64,000 nt of DNA from Desulfosporosinus sp049943955 (GTDB taxonomy: Bacteria > Bacillota > Desulfitobacteriia > Desulfitobacteriales > Desulfitobacteriaceae), in NCBI RefSeq assembly GCF_049943955.1, contig NZ_JBNFTW010000003.1, positions 1 to 64,000 of the forward strand, read 5' to 3'. Under the pieces are notes generated by a model. The model searched no databases. It was not told the origin of the DNA and worked only from the letters and a program-made list of their open reading frames with translations. Every line of letters starts with the position of its first letter. Position 1 is the stretch's first letter. Below are positions 1-6,094 of this stretch, one piece after another. A program made the position numbers and the translations under genes.

Positions 1-52
1 GGACGCAGCGTGGCGAAAAGCTCGTACTTCGCCACAAAGTGATTCTCTGGGG
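1..52 (+). repeat. End of rRNA spacer with a partial copy of the 5S-insert repeat
   Basis: Bases 1-18 match bases 149-166, inside the 5S gene, with one difference, so the 3' half of the same hairpin element also lies directly upstream of the 5S. The rest of this copy is outside the window. The position fits the 23S-5S spacer, but 23S sequence is not visible, so that placement is inferred. Confidence 0.5.
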
Positions 53-238
53 CTGGTGGCTCGGCGAAACCCTCCACCGGAGGCTTTCGTGCTTTTCGTA
101 TACCGAACACGGAAGTTAAGGATCCACACTGCAGGAGAATGCGTAACGGGACGCAGTGTGGCGAAAGGCTCATCCGCCTTTCGTTCCAGGGCCGATAATA
201 CTTGGGGCATAGCCCCTGGGAAAGTAGGTCATCGCCAG
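53..238 (+). rRNA. rrf: 5S ribosomal RNA gene carrying internal insertions
   Basis: The outer helix is present (53-59 pairs with 232-238). The conserved loop C / helix III segment ATACCGAACACGGAAGTTAAG lies at 100-120, and the helix IV-V segment with CTTGGGG...CCCCTGGGAAAGTAGGTC at 201-230. Bacterial 5S is normally about 115-120 nt; this span is about 186 nt. The excess falls in the helix II region. The upstream side holds a self-complementary hairpin (about 64-89). The downstream side holds a hairpin with a 9-bp perfect stem (124-132 with 153-161) and a second one (162-169 with 176-183). This could be a 5S with expansion segments, inserts that are removed from the RNA, or a decayed copy. The intact outer helix and loop motifs favour a functional gene. 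Confidence 0.7.
121..166 (+). repeat. Hairpin repeat inserted in 5S (copy 1)
   Basis: The element starts GATCCACACTGCAGGAGAAT and closes with a 9-bp stem (124-132/153-161). A second copy is at 325-364 and a partial one at 1-18. Three copies within 370 bp around one rRNA operon end point to a small mobile or recombining element. Confidence 0.6.
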
Positions 239-250
239 GTAAACATGCAA

Positions 251-280
251 TAGACTGCCATATTGGCAGTCTATCTGTGT
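251..280 (+). terminator. Terminator after 5S rRNA
   Basis: Perfect 10-bp stem (251-260 with 264-273) and a 3-nt loop, followed by a moderately T-rich tail. It lies 13 bp after the 5S outer helix, as expected for the end of an rRNA operon. Confidence 0.7.
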
Positions 281-298
281 TTCATGAAAGAAATGAAA

Positions 299-369
299 GT
301 ACACTACCGGGGTCCCACCCGTTCGATCCACATTGCAGGAGAATGCGTAACGGTACGTAGTGGTAATCA
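299..369 (+). repeat. Degenerate copy of the 5S-insert repeat
   Basis: 325-353 matches 121-149 with a single difference, then identity decays through 364. The stretch before it (312-322) resembles the CCCACCCGTT part of a 5S gene, so this may be a remnant of a second 5S plus insert. No coding capacity is convincing here. Confidence 0.5.
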
Positions 370-395
370 CAATACTCGAAACCGACCAGAAACTC

Positions 396-432
396 AAGAG
401 GAAGACCATTTCTTACGGTCTTCCTCTTTTCT
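396..432 (+). terminator. Strong rho-independent terminator
   Basis: Perfect 12-bp stem (396-407 with 417-428), a 9-nt loop and a T-rich tail. It is probably the final terminator of the rRNA operon. Confidence 0.75.
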
Positions 433-501
433 TATCTCGTATTCATTATCTCTATTGTTTATGCCTTTTCCTGCACATTTTATAAATATGCAGGAATGCA
501 T

Positions 502-696
502 TTATACAGTTATTTTTTTACTAGCTTTATAGTCATTTTTAATTTTCTTAAAGTTTAAAATAGATAATATCACTTGATTAACCAATGCAACAATAAAAGC
601 TGTAGAGAGCTTATTGTCTACAAAATAGTATAAAATAATAGTCAATATACTGATATATATACCGGCTTTAATAAGTTCTTTCAAAAGAAATGGCAT
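502..696 (-). CDS. Small membrane protein, unknown function
   Basis: About 64 residues with two hydrophobic segments (roughly residues 8-25 and 33-48) and a lysine-rich C-terminus (KKIKNDYKASKK), so probably two membrane helices with a cytoplasmic tail. ATG at 696 is chosen because GGAAGGAGA lies 6 nt upstream; a GTG two codons earlier would sit almost on the ribosome binding site. It stands alone between the rRNA end and the germination operon. I do not recognise the family; a small holin-like or phage-shock-type protein is possible but unsupported. Confidence 0.55.
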   Translation of the reverse strand: MPFLLKELIKAGIYISILTIILYYFVDNKLSTAFIVALVNQVILSILNFKKIKNDYKASKKITV

Positions 697-889
697 ATTC
701 ACTCTCCTTCCATAACTATTGCATTTAATCCCGCAAATGCGTCATAGCTTATGGCTATTTATATTACATATTATACCATAAGGGAATGAGAATTGTGGTT
801 TAATACTTCAACATCTACTAGAAATATAATTATCTGCTTAAAAGAATTTCTATTAGCAATCCCTAATGAAGTTGTTAACCGGTCAGTGC

Positions 890-1108
890 TTAAAGCAGTG
901 AGTGAATAACTGTGGCCAGGATTTGAAGGGGATTAGGTAATTTGATACCGATAATAAGCAAAAAATTCAGGAGGAACCCAATACACAAGAGGCTTATTAC
1001 CATGATAAGTTCTTTACGCTGTTTATTTTTTATTAAGGGAGGGATTTGTGAAAGCGATATAAGTGCGAAGAGAAAAATCAGGACCATAATATAAATAAAA
1101 ACCTTCAT
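890..1108 (-). CDS. Small membrane protein at the end of the ger operon
   Basis: About 72 residues with two long hydrophobic segments (residues 2-22 and 35-57) separated by a short basic loop (KNKQRKE). It starts 18 bp after the gerC stop, preceded by AAGGAGAAGAG, so it is probably co-transcribed with gerA-gerB-gerC. Small membrane proteins (GerD/GerX-like accessory or unnamed) are found with some ger operons; this one shows no motif that names it. A role in the germinant receptor is inferred only from position. Confidence 0.6.
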   Translation of the reverse strand: MKVFIYIMVLIFLFALISLSQIPPLIKNKQRKELIMVISLLCIGFLLNFLLIIGIKLPNPLQILATVIHSLL

Positions 1109-1126
1109 CAAGCCTCTTCTCCTTCA

Positions 1127-2299
1127 TTATGTAGTAGGTTGAACTGGCTTTTTAAGATACCCGGACCAATGGAGCTTGGCATCGACAACGATATTGACTT
1201 GAATTTTTCTAAATTCCTCTGGCCAGTTTTTTTCTAATTCGGGCCATTCTTGAGGATATTTGCGATGTACGTCTGGACCAAATTGGAAGATGTCCACGTT
1301 CCAATCTTGAGCTTTGCTAATGGCGCTGTTGATCTCCTCTTCAATAACTGTGTCCAACCTTTTTTCGAGCTCATCAAAGGATTCAGGTTTCACTAAGTCG
1401 CTGCTTCCCATTTCTTCTCCAAGATTACCATCCATATGAACATTAATTGTCATTTTGAGATTGCCGTCGACCAACTCCGGTACAACGTTGCTGTTAGCTC
1501 TAATAATTTCAATACCCGATTTTTTGCTTTCATCTCCGGGAGTTGTAATATCAATGATTCCGCTTTTTACCTTGCCAAGAACCCATAAGACGCCTCTAGT
1601 TTCTTGTGCATTAAACCATCCAACCATACGATCTCGTTTTAAGATCGCCGTTCCATCGAGCTTTAGGCTCTCTTCGTTTGGGTTTTTATTATCAGTTTGG
1701 ATTATGTCAATCCCGGGAACGATTGAGTCATTAGTTTTGCTGGCGAAGTTTTTCAGGAGATCAATTAACTGGACTTTGGGTTCTTTAGAGGCTGCATATG
1801 TTACTTTTGCAAGCTTTTCGATTGCTTGGGCGGGTATTTTTTCTTGTTCATAGTCACTTCTTATAATATCTTCAGCTTTTTTCCTGGTAATAAAAACATA
1901 AGTTGTTTTACGAAATTCAGAATCACGACTGAATAGATCCAGTTCAGCGCTGATTCCATTCCGGGCGAGTTCTTCAGAGAAAACGTAAACAGTGTTGTGA
2001 GAAAAATATGCTTTGCGATCCGTTTGTAGTGAAGCATTTCGTATGGCATCAAAAACTGTTTCTCCTTTGCTGGTGACGACCCAAATGCTTTTTGAGCCAC
2101 TAGCTTTTTCTGATGTTGAAGATTTAATGGCGCTAGGTTTTAAAATCTGCAGCGAGACATCGATTTGTCCGTCTTCAGTCCGATCAACACCTATAGCTTC
2201 AACAATTGCCATAGTATTAAGCTCTCTTCGGTTCCAGCAGCCTGGCAGAAGAAGTAATAGAAGAGTAGCTGAGATTATATAAGTAATTCTTTTTCTCAT
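1127..2299 (-). CDS. gerC: Spore germination lipoprotein, Ger(x)C family
   Basis: C subunit of a GerA-type nutrient germinant receptor, a lipoprotein on the outer face of the spore inner membrane. The 390-residue length is typical. A hydrophobic signal peptide ends in a lipobox with the lipidated Cys in LLPGCWNRREL (Cys about residue 21), and the family start 'CWNRRELNTMAIVEAIGVD' is clear. The ATG overlaps the gerB stop by 4 bp, implying translational coupling in an operon ordered gerA, gerB, gerC. In the family it works with the A and B subunits to sense small molecules such as amino acids; the ligand cannot be read from sequence. Confidence 0.95.
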   Translation of the reverse strand: MRKRITYIISATLLLLLLPGCWNRRELNTMAIVEAIGVDRTEDGQIDVSLQILKPSAIKSSTSEKASGSKSIWVVTSKGETVFDAIRNASLQTDRKAYFSHNTVYVFSEELARNGISAELDLFSRDSEFRKTTYVFITRKKAEDIIRSDYEQEKIPAQAIEKLAKVTYAASKEPKVQLIDLLKNFASKTNDSIVPGIDIIQTDNKNPNEESLKLDGTAILKRDRMVGWFNAQETRGVLWVLGKVKSGIIDITTPGDESKKSGIEIIRANSNVVPELVDGNLKMTINVHMDGNLGEEMGSSDLVKPESFDELEKRLDTVIEEEINSAISKAQDWNVDIFQFGPDVHRKYPQEWPELEKNWPEEFRKIQVNIVVDAKLHWSGYLKKPVQPTT

Positions 2300-3396
2300 A
2301 TGTTCTTTTCACCTTGCTTCCGAAAGAAGGCTATAGCTAGAAGTAGATAGGGAATAACAATTATGAAAATAATATTAATCCAAACGGATATAGGATAAGA
2401 CAAAAAATCATTGAGATCGGCAATGTTGCTTTGGACGGATAGAGATACCGGAAGAAGTATGGTAAGAGTTGAGATAACAAGGGGCCTATAATCCTTTATC
2501 CCAACTAAGTGACTCAATCCGATCAGAATAACATAGAGATATAAGATGGTTTTTAGATAACCACTGAGAATCCATATTGAGAGGTGAATAGATTCTATGC
2601 GTTCAATAAAATCACCAATGTTCACTAAACGAACGGCGCTAAAATAAGGAAACTGAAGCATCTTAGCTAAATCGAGCCCTAGAGTTGCCAGAACAGTTAC
2701 GGTTGTAATAAGCCACAAAAGTGCTATAAGAGAATAACTGGATATCAGGACAAGCTTTGCGTTCTCTTTCTTAGATTTTAAATGGGGAAGCAGCATAGCG
2801 AGCACTACTATCTCGGATGTTTTCAAAGCAACCACGAATCCACCCATACCGATTGATATCATGCCTTTTTCCATGAATGGCATAAAGACCTTGAGATCCA
2901 TATCTTTGGCTAGGAGGAGAGATATGACCAGAATTCCACCGAAGACTAAAGGCGCTAGAAATTCTGCAAACCGTGAAATTACTTCAATGCCCTTGAGAAC
3001 TGCATAAGCACAAAACGCGAAAAGAAAGAGAAGAACGAAAAGAACCGGAGTTTCAGGCATAACGGCAGTTGTTAAGAAGGCGCTCCATTCGTACAAAAAT
3101 AGCGATAGTCCATGAAAAAAATACAAGATATAAAGGAGGCTAACTGCTTTACCAGTTTTGCCAAGGATTGTCTCTGCATATTCAAAGAGTGACTGTTCCG
3201 GAAAGCGCTTCCATAATAGATAAAATGGAACTGTTAACAATAGACTGGCAGGCAGACTTAAAATTTCCGATATCCATACATCCTGATCTCCTGGAGGTCC
3301 AGTGAACACAGGGAAAAACGTAATCGAAACGATAAGTCTGCTTATTGCTACAAGGAAAATAAGTTGTTTGGGGGTGATTTTTGCATCTTCTAACAT
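2296..3396 (-). CDS. gerB: Spore germination permease, GerB family
   Basis: B subunit of the germinant receptor, an amino acid/polyamine/organocation-type integral membrane protein. The 366 residues contain about ten hydrophobic segments and the family start 'KITPKQLIFLVAISRL'. In the family this subunit forms the ligand-binding pocket. It lies 40 bp after gerA and overlaps gerC by 4 bp, so the three are one transcript. The full length with no disruption indicates a working receptor. Confidence 0.95.
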   Translation of the reverse strand: MLEDAKITPKQLIFLVAISRLIVSITFFPVFTGPPGDQDVWISEILSLPASLLLTVPFYLLWKRFPEQSLFEYAETILGKTGKAVSLLYILYFFHGLSLFLYEWSAFLTTAVMPETPVLFVLLFLFAFCAYAVLKGIEVISRFAEFLAPLVFGGILVISLLLAKDMDLKVFMPFMEKGMISIGMGGFVVALKTSEIVVLAMLLPHLKSKKENAKLVLISSYSLIALLWLITTVTVLATLGLDLAKMLQFPYFSAVRLVNIGDFIERIESIHLSIWILSGYLKTILYLYVILIGLSHLVGIKDYRPLVISTLTILLPVSLSVQSNIADLNDFLSYPISVWINIIFIIVIPYLLLAIAFFRKQGEKNI

Positions 3397-3436
3397 AGGA
3401 TCTCCTTTATGGAGAGGTATATTGATTAATTATGGC

Positions 3437-5014
3437 CTAATTACCGGGATTTTCTGGGGGACTGGGAGCTAATGAATCGGCCTGTCTCGTTGTGTTTCTA
3501 CTTAAACTTAGAGGCCTTGAAGTCATAGCCCACCAGGGTTTGCGAATAATGACATCATTAAGACCAGCACCGTTAAGCGGTACAAGGGGAGACATATAAG
3601 GCACCCCAAAGGAGCGAAGTGAGAGTTGATGAATAACAAACGCTGCAAATCCGAGCATTACTCCATATAGACCCGAAAAGCTTGATAATATAAGGAGAGC
3701 AAAGCGGGCGATAGTAGTGACATCTGTAAAAGCTGGGACGACAAAGGAAGAAATTCCTGTAAGGGCCACCACGACAACCATAGGAGCACCCACTAATCCG
3801 GCGGATACTGCGGCTTCTCCAATGACCAGTGCACCGACAATACTAACAGCCTGCCCAACTGCCTTGGGCAAGCGAAGGCCGGCTTCCCTTAAAATTTCAT
3901 AAGCTATTTGCATCAAAAGTGCTTCGACAATCGTAGGAAAAGGAGAACCTTCGTTTGCACTGGCAATGCTAATCAAGAGTGAAGTCGGCAGCAACTCTTG
4001 GTGATAAGTTGTGATAGCAACATAAAGAGCGGGTACGAATGTAGAAATAAAAAAGGCCAGCCACCGCAGCCAACGAATAAACGTTGCAAGATAAGGACGT
4101 GAATAATAATCTTCACTATTTTGGAACGCTTCTATGAATAAGTAAGGTACCGTTAAGGCCAAGGGAGTTCCATCAGTGAATATTGCGACTCTCCCTTCCA
4201 ATAATTTCGCACTGACAATATCAGGCTTTTCGCTGTTACCAACGGTAGGAAATAAGGAATAAGGAGCATCCTCGATGAAGGACTCAATATAACCTGATTC
4301 GAGAACAGAGTCTGTCTCGATTCGGCCTATTCTTTTCTTGACTTCCTGAACGACTTCATCATTGGCAATACCCTGAATATGGACGATGGCTAATGAGGTT
4401 TTTGTCTGTCTGCCTACAGTCATCTTCTCAACCATTAAATTTGGATTTTTTATTTTCCTGCGGATAAGAGAAATGTTTGTGCCCAGAGACTCAACAAATC
4501 CTTCTCTGGGACCACGAATCACAGACTCAGTACTTGGTTCTTCGACACTACGTGCTGCAAAGCCGCGAATTGAAGCAATAAGTACACTATCGGTTCCATC
4601 AAGGAATAAGGCAGTATCACCTGACAAAATTCCTGTAACGGCATCTTCGAGGGTTTGAACTTCCTCAACACTGGAAACGGACAATATACGTTCCTTAACA
4701 ATTTCTAAGGTAGTTCCTGTACGATGATTATTGTGTACAGATAGTAATGGCTTAAAGAGATTTTCGTTAACGGAATCTTCATTAAACAGACCGAAGATCA
4801 TAACTGCAAAGGCCTGAACGGGAGTTTCGGTTCCGATAGTGAACTCTCGAATTACCAGATCGTCAGCCTTGGGAAAGATCTTTAGAATGGCCTGCCGGTT
4901 ATCCTCTAGTTTTTTAGATAGAGTTGTAGAATTTTCCGAAGGATTTGGTAAGAAAGGCTCAGGGGATTGGCGGCGTTTCTTCCTTGTAGATGTTCTAATA
5001 ATTTTTGTGAGCAT
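3437..5014 (-). CDS. gerA: Spore germination protein, GerA family
   Basis: A subunit of the germinant receptor, 525 residues: a long hydrophilic N-terminal domain (about 1-300), then several membrane helices (about 305-470), including the family region around FPTIVEALLMQIAYEILREA. The basic N-terminus (RTSTRKKRRQ) and Pro/Ser-rich C-terminus are usual for the family. ATG at 5014 follows AGGAGGTG. It is first in the operon. Its leader contains a long perfect inverted repeat at 5075-5122. Expression in the forespore under SigG would be expected from the family, but I could not identify the promoter. Confidence 0.95.
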   Translation of the reverse strand: MLTKIIRTSTRKKRRQSPEPFLPNPSENSTTLSKKLEDNRQAILKIFPKADDLVIREFTIGTETPVQAFAVMIFGLFNEDSVNENLFKPLLSVHNNHRTGTTLEIVKERILSVSSVEEVQTLEDAVTGILSGDTALFLDGTDSVLIASIRGFAARSVEEPSTESVIRGPREGFVESLGTNISLIRRKIKNPNLMVEKMTVGRQTKTSLAIVHIQGIANDEVVQEVKKRIGRIETDSVLESGYIESFIEDAPYSLFPTVGNSEKPDIVSAKLLEGRVAIFTDGTPLALTVPYLFIEAFQNSEDYYSRPYLATFIRWLRWLAFFISTFVPALYVAITTYHQELLPTSLLISIASANEGSPFPTIVEALLMQIAYEILREAGLRLPKAVGQAVSIVGALVIGEAAVSAGLVGAPMVVVVALTGISSFVVPAFTDVTTIARFALLILSSFSGLYGVMLGFAAFVIHQLSLRSFGVPYMSPLVPLNGAGLNDVIIRKPWWAMTSRPLSLSRNTTRQADSLAPSPPENPGN

Positions 5015-5074
5015 GATCCACCTCCTGTTCCTCAGTTGTTTAAATAGTTTTTGCGCAAAGAGGTAGATTTATTA

Positions 5075-5122
5075 CGAAACAGGCAGGGATATCGAAAATA
5101 TCCGATATCCCTGCCTGTTTCG
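5075..5122 (-). promoter_or_regulatory. 20-bp perfect inverted repeat in the gerA leader
   Basis: 5075-5094 is exactly complementary to 5103-5122 with an 8-nt loop. There is no T-run on either side, so it is not a standard terminator. It lies 61 bp upstream of gerA, between it and an upstream small gene on the same strand. It could be an RNA hairpin stabilising the ger mRNA, an attenuator or a protein-binding palindrome. Confidence 0.5.
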
Positions 5123-5179
5123 TGACATTATAAGGTAACTCCTGAAGTGATACATCCTGATAGGATTCTTCGCAAAAGG

Positions 5180-5212
5180 GTGGGGCTACAGATAAGGTGC
5201 TGCAGCCCCTCT
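5180..5212 (-). terminator. Terminator after the small Pro/Asn-rich peptide gene
   Basis: On the minus strand, GGGGCTGCAG (5209-5200) pairs with CTGTAGCCCC (5191-5182) with one G-U pair, followed by ACCCTTTT. It lies about 20 bp after the stop of the small gene at 5230. Confidence 0.6.
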
Positions 5213-5229
5213 TAGAAAGCAGGAAGGGG

Positions 5230-5364
5230 TTACTTCTTAGCTCGTAAAGCTTCCTCTTGAGAAAGGCCATGGTTATCCCTGGAATCCATGCTCGGCTGAT
5301 GATTAGGCGGCGCTGGTTTTGTATTGGGGTTAGGATTTTTTTCAGAAGGCATCTTTTTTATCAC
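5230..5364 (-). CDS. Small Pro/Asn-rich hydrophilic protein
   Basis: A 44-codon reading frame from GTG at 5364 (40 residues if the inner ATG at 5352 is used). The product begins VIKK-MPSEKNPNPNTKPAPP and ends SQEEALRAKK: hydrophilic, rich in Pro, Asn and Lys, with no Cys or membrane segment. AAGGA lies about 12 nt before the GTG, and a terminator follows. Size and composition recall small spore-associated peptides, and it lies next to a germination operon, but I cannot assign it to a family. Confidence 0.45.
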   Translation of the reverse strand: MIKKMPSEKNPNPNTKPAPPNHQPSMDSRDNHGLSQEEALRAKK

Positions 5365-5524
5365 AGTATTGTCACATCCTTTCTCAGATCATGGTTTAGG
5401 TTCTAATTTATTTTGTCCTTTTTCAGAAGTAATACTACGGAATAAAAAAACAAGAAAGACGAAGAGAGCAAGAAGAAACAAACAATGATTAGAAAGTTGG
5501 ACTCAAAACATGACTAATGGCCAG

Positions 5525-5553
5525 TTGACATACTACATATAGTGTGTTTAAAT
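5525..5553 (+). promoter_or_regulatory. nrdR promoter (SigA-type)
   Basis: TTGACA at 5525-5530, a 17-bp spacer, then TTAAAT at 5548-5553. The first NrdR box lies in the spacer, so bound NrdR would block RNA polymerase. Confidence 0.6.
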
Positions 5554-5577
5554 GTAAAAGCACACTATATATTGGGG
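5530..5577 (+). promoter_or_regulatory. Tandem NrdR boxes
   Basis: Box 1 (5530-5545, ATACTACATATAGTGT) matches the known consensus ACACTATATATAGTGT at 14 of 16 positions; box 2 (5562-5577) at 13 of 16. Centres are 32 bp apart, about three helical turns, the usual arrangement for cooperative NrdR binding. Both lie between the -35 and the nrdR start, so autoregulation and control of the downstream reductase are expected. Confidence 0.75.
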
Positions 5578-5585
5578 GTGAAGGG

Positions 5586-6074
5586 GTGCGTTGTCCATTC
5601 TGCGGAAACGAGGACACGAAGGTTTTTGATTCGCGTCAGGTTGACGAAGGAACGACTGTACGAAGACGCAGAGAATGTGATCGATGTATGCGTCGGTTTA
5701 CTACCTTTGAGAAGTTTGAGGATTCACCGCTCGTAGTTGTCAAAAAAGACGGGAGACGTGATGTTTTTTCCCGTTCTAAAATGATGGCCGGCATGCGAAG
5801 AGCATGTGAAAAACGGCCAATTTCAACAGAACAAATTGAAGAAGCCGCCTATAACATTGAAAAGACCCTGCGCAATACGCATGAGCGTGAAGTGACGAGT
5901 GCTGAAGTCGGGGAGGCAGTCTTAGAGCAATTATTCAGTTTAGATGAAGTGGCCTACATACGCTTCGCATCTGTATATCGTCAATTTGGGGATATACAAC
6001 GTTTTCTGGAAGAGTTACATGAACTTATTGAAAAACGGGGAACGTTAACAGATAAGGAAAGAAAAGAGATATAA
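5586..6074 (+). CDS. nrdR: Transcriptional repressor NrdR
   Basis: Zinc-ribbon and ATP-cone repressor of ribonucleotide reductase genes, which senses ATP/dATP. The product is 162 residues when started at GTG 5586 (VRCPFCGNEDTKVFDSR), which puts the zinc ribbon at the N-terminus as in the family; the reading frame is open further upstream, but that would run through the operator. Zinc ligands are CPFC (about 3-6) and CDRC (about 31-34), followed by the ATP-cone from about residue 46. GGGGGTGAAGG provides the ribosome binding site. The downstream neighbour is nrdJ, 20 bp away, so the repressor and its target form one operon. Confidence 0.95.
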   Translation: MRCPFCGNEDTKVFDSRQVDEGTTVRRRRECDRCMRRFTTFEKFEDSPLVVVKKDGRRDVFSRSKMMAGMRRACEKRPISTEQIEEAAYNIEKTLRNTHEREVTSAEVGEAVLEQLFSLDEVAYIRFASVYRQFGDIQRFLEELHELIEKRGTLTDKERKEI

Positions 6075-6094
6075 GGAAAGTTGGGGGATTCTAG

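Noticed and set aside
5040..5270. 76-residue minus-strand frame upstream of gerA
   Set aside because: It runs through a terminator and a perfect hairpin and overlaps the better-supported small peptide gene.
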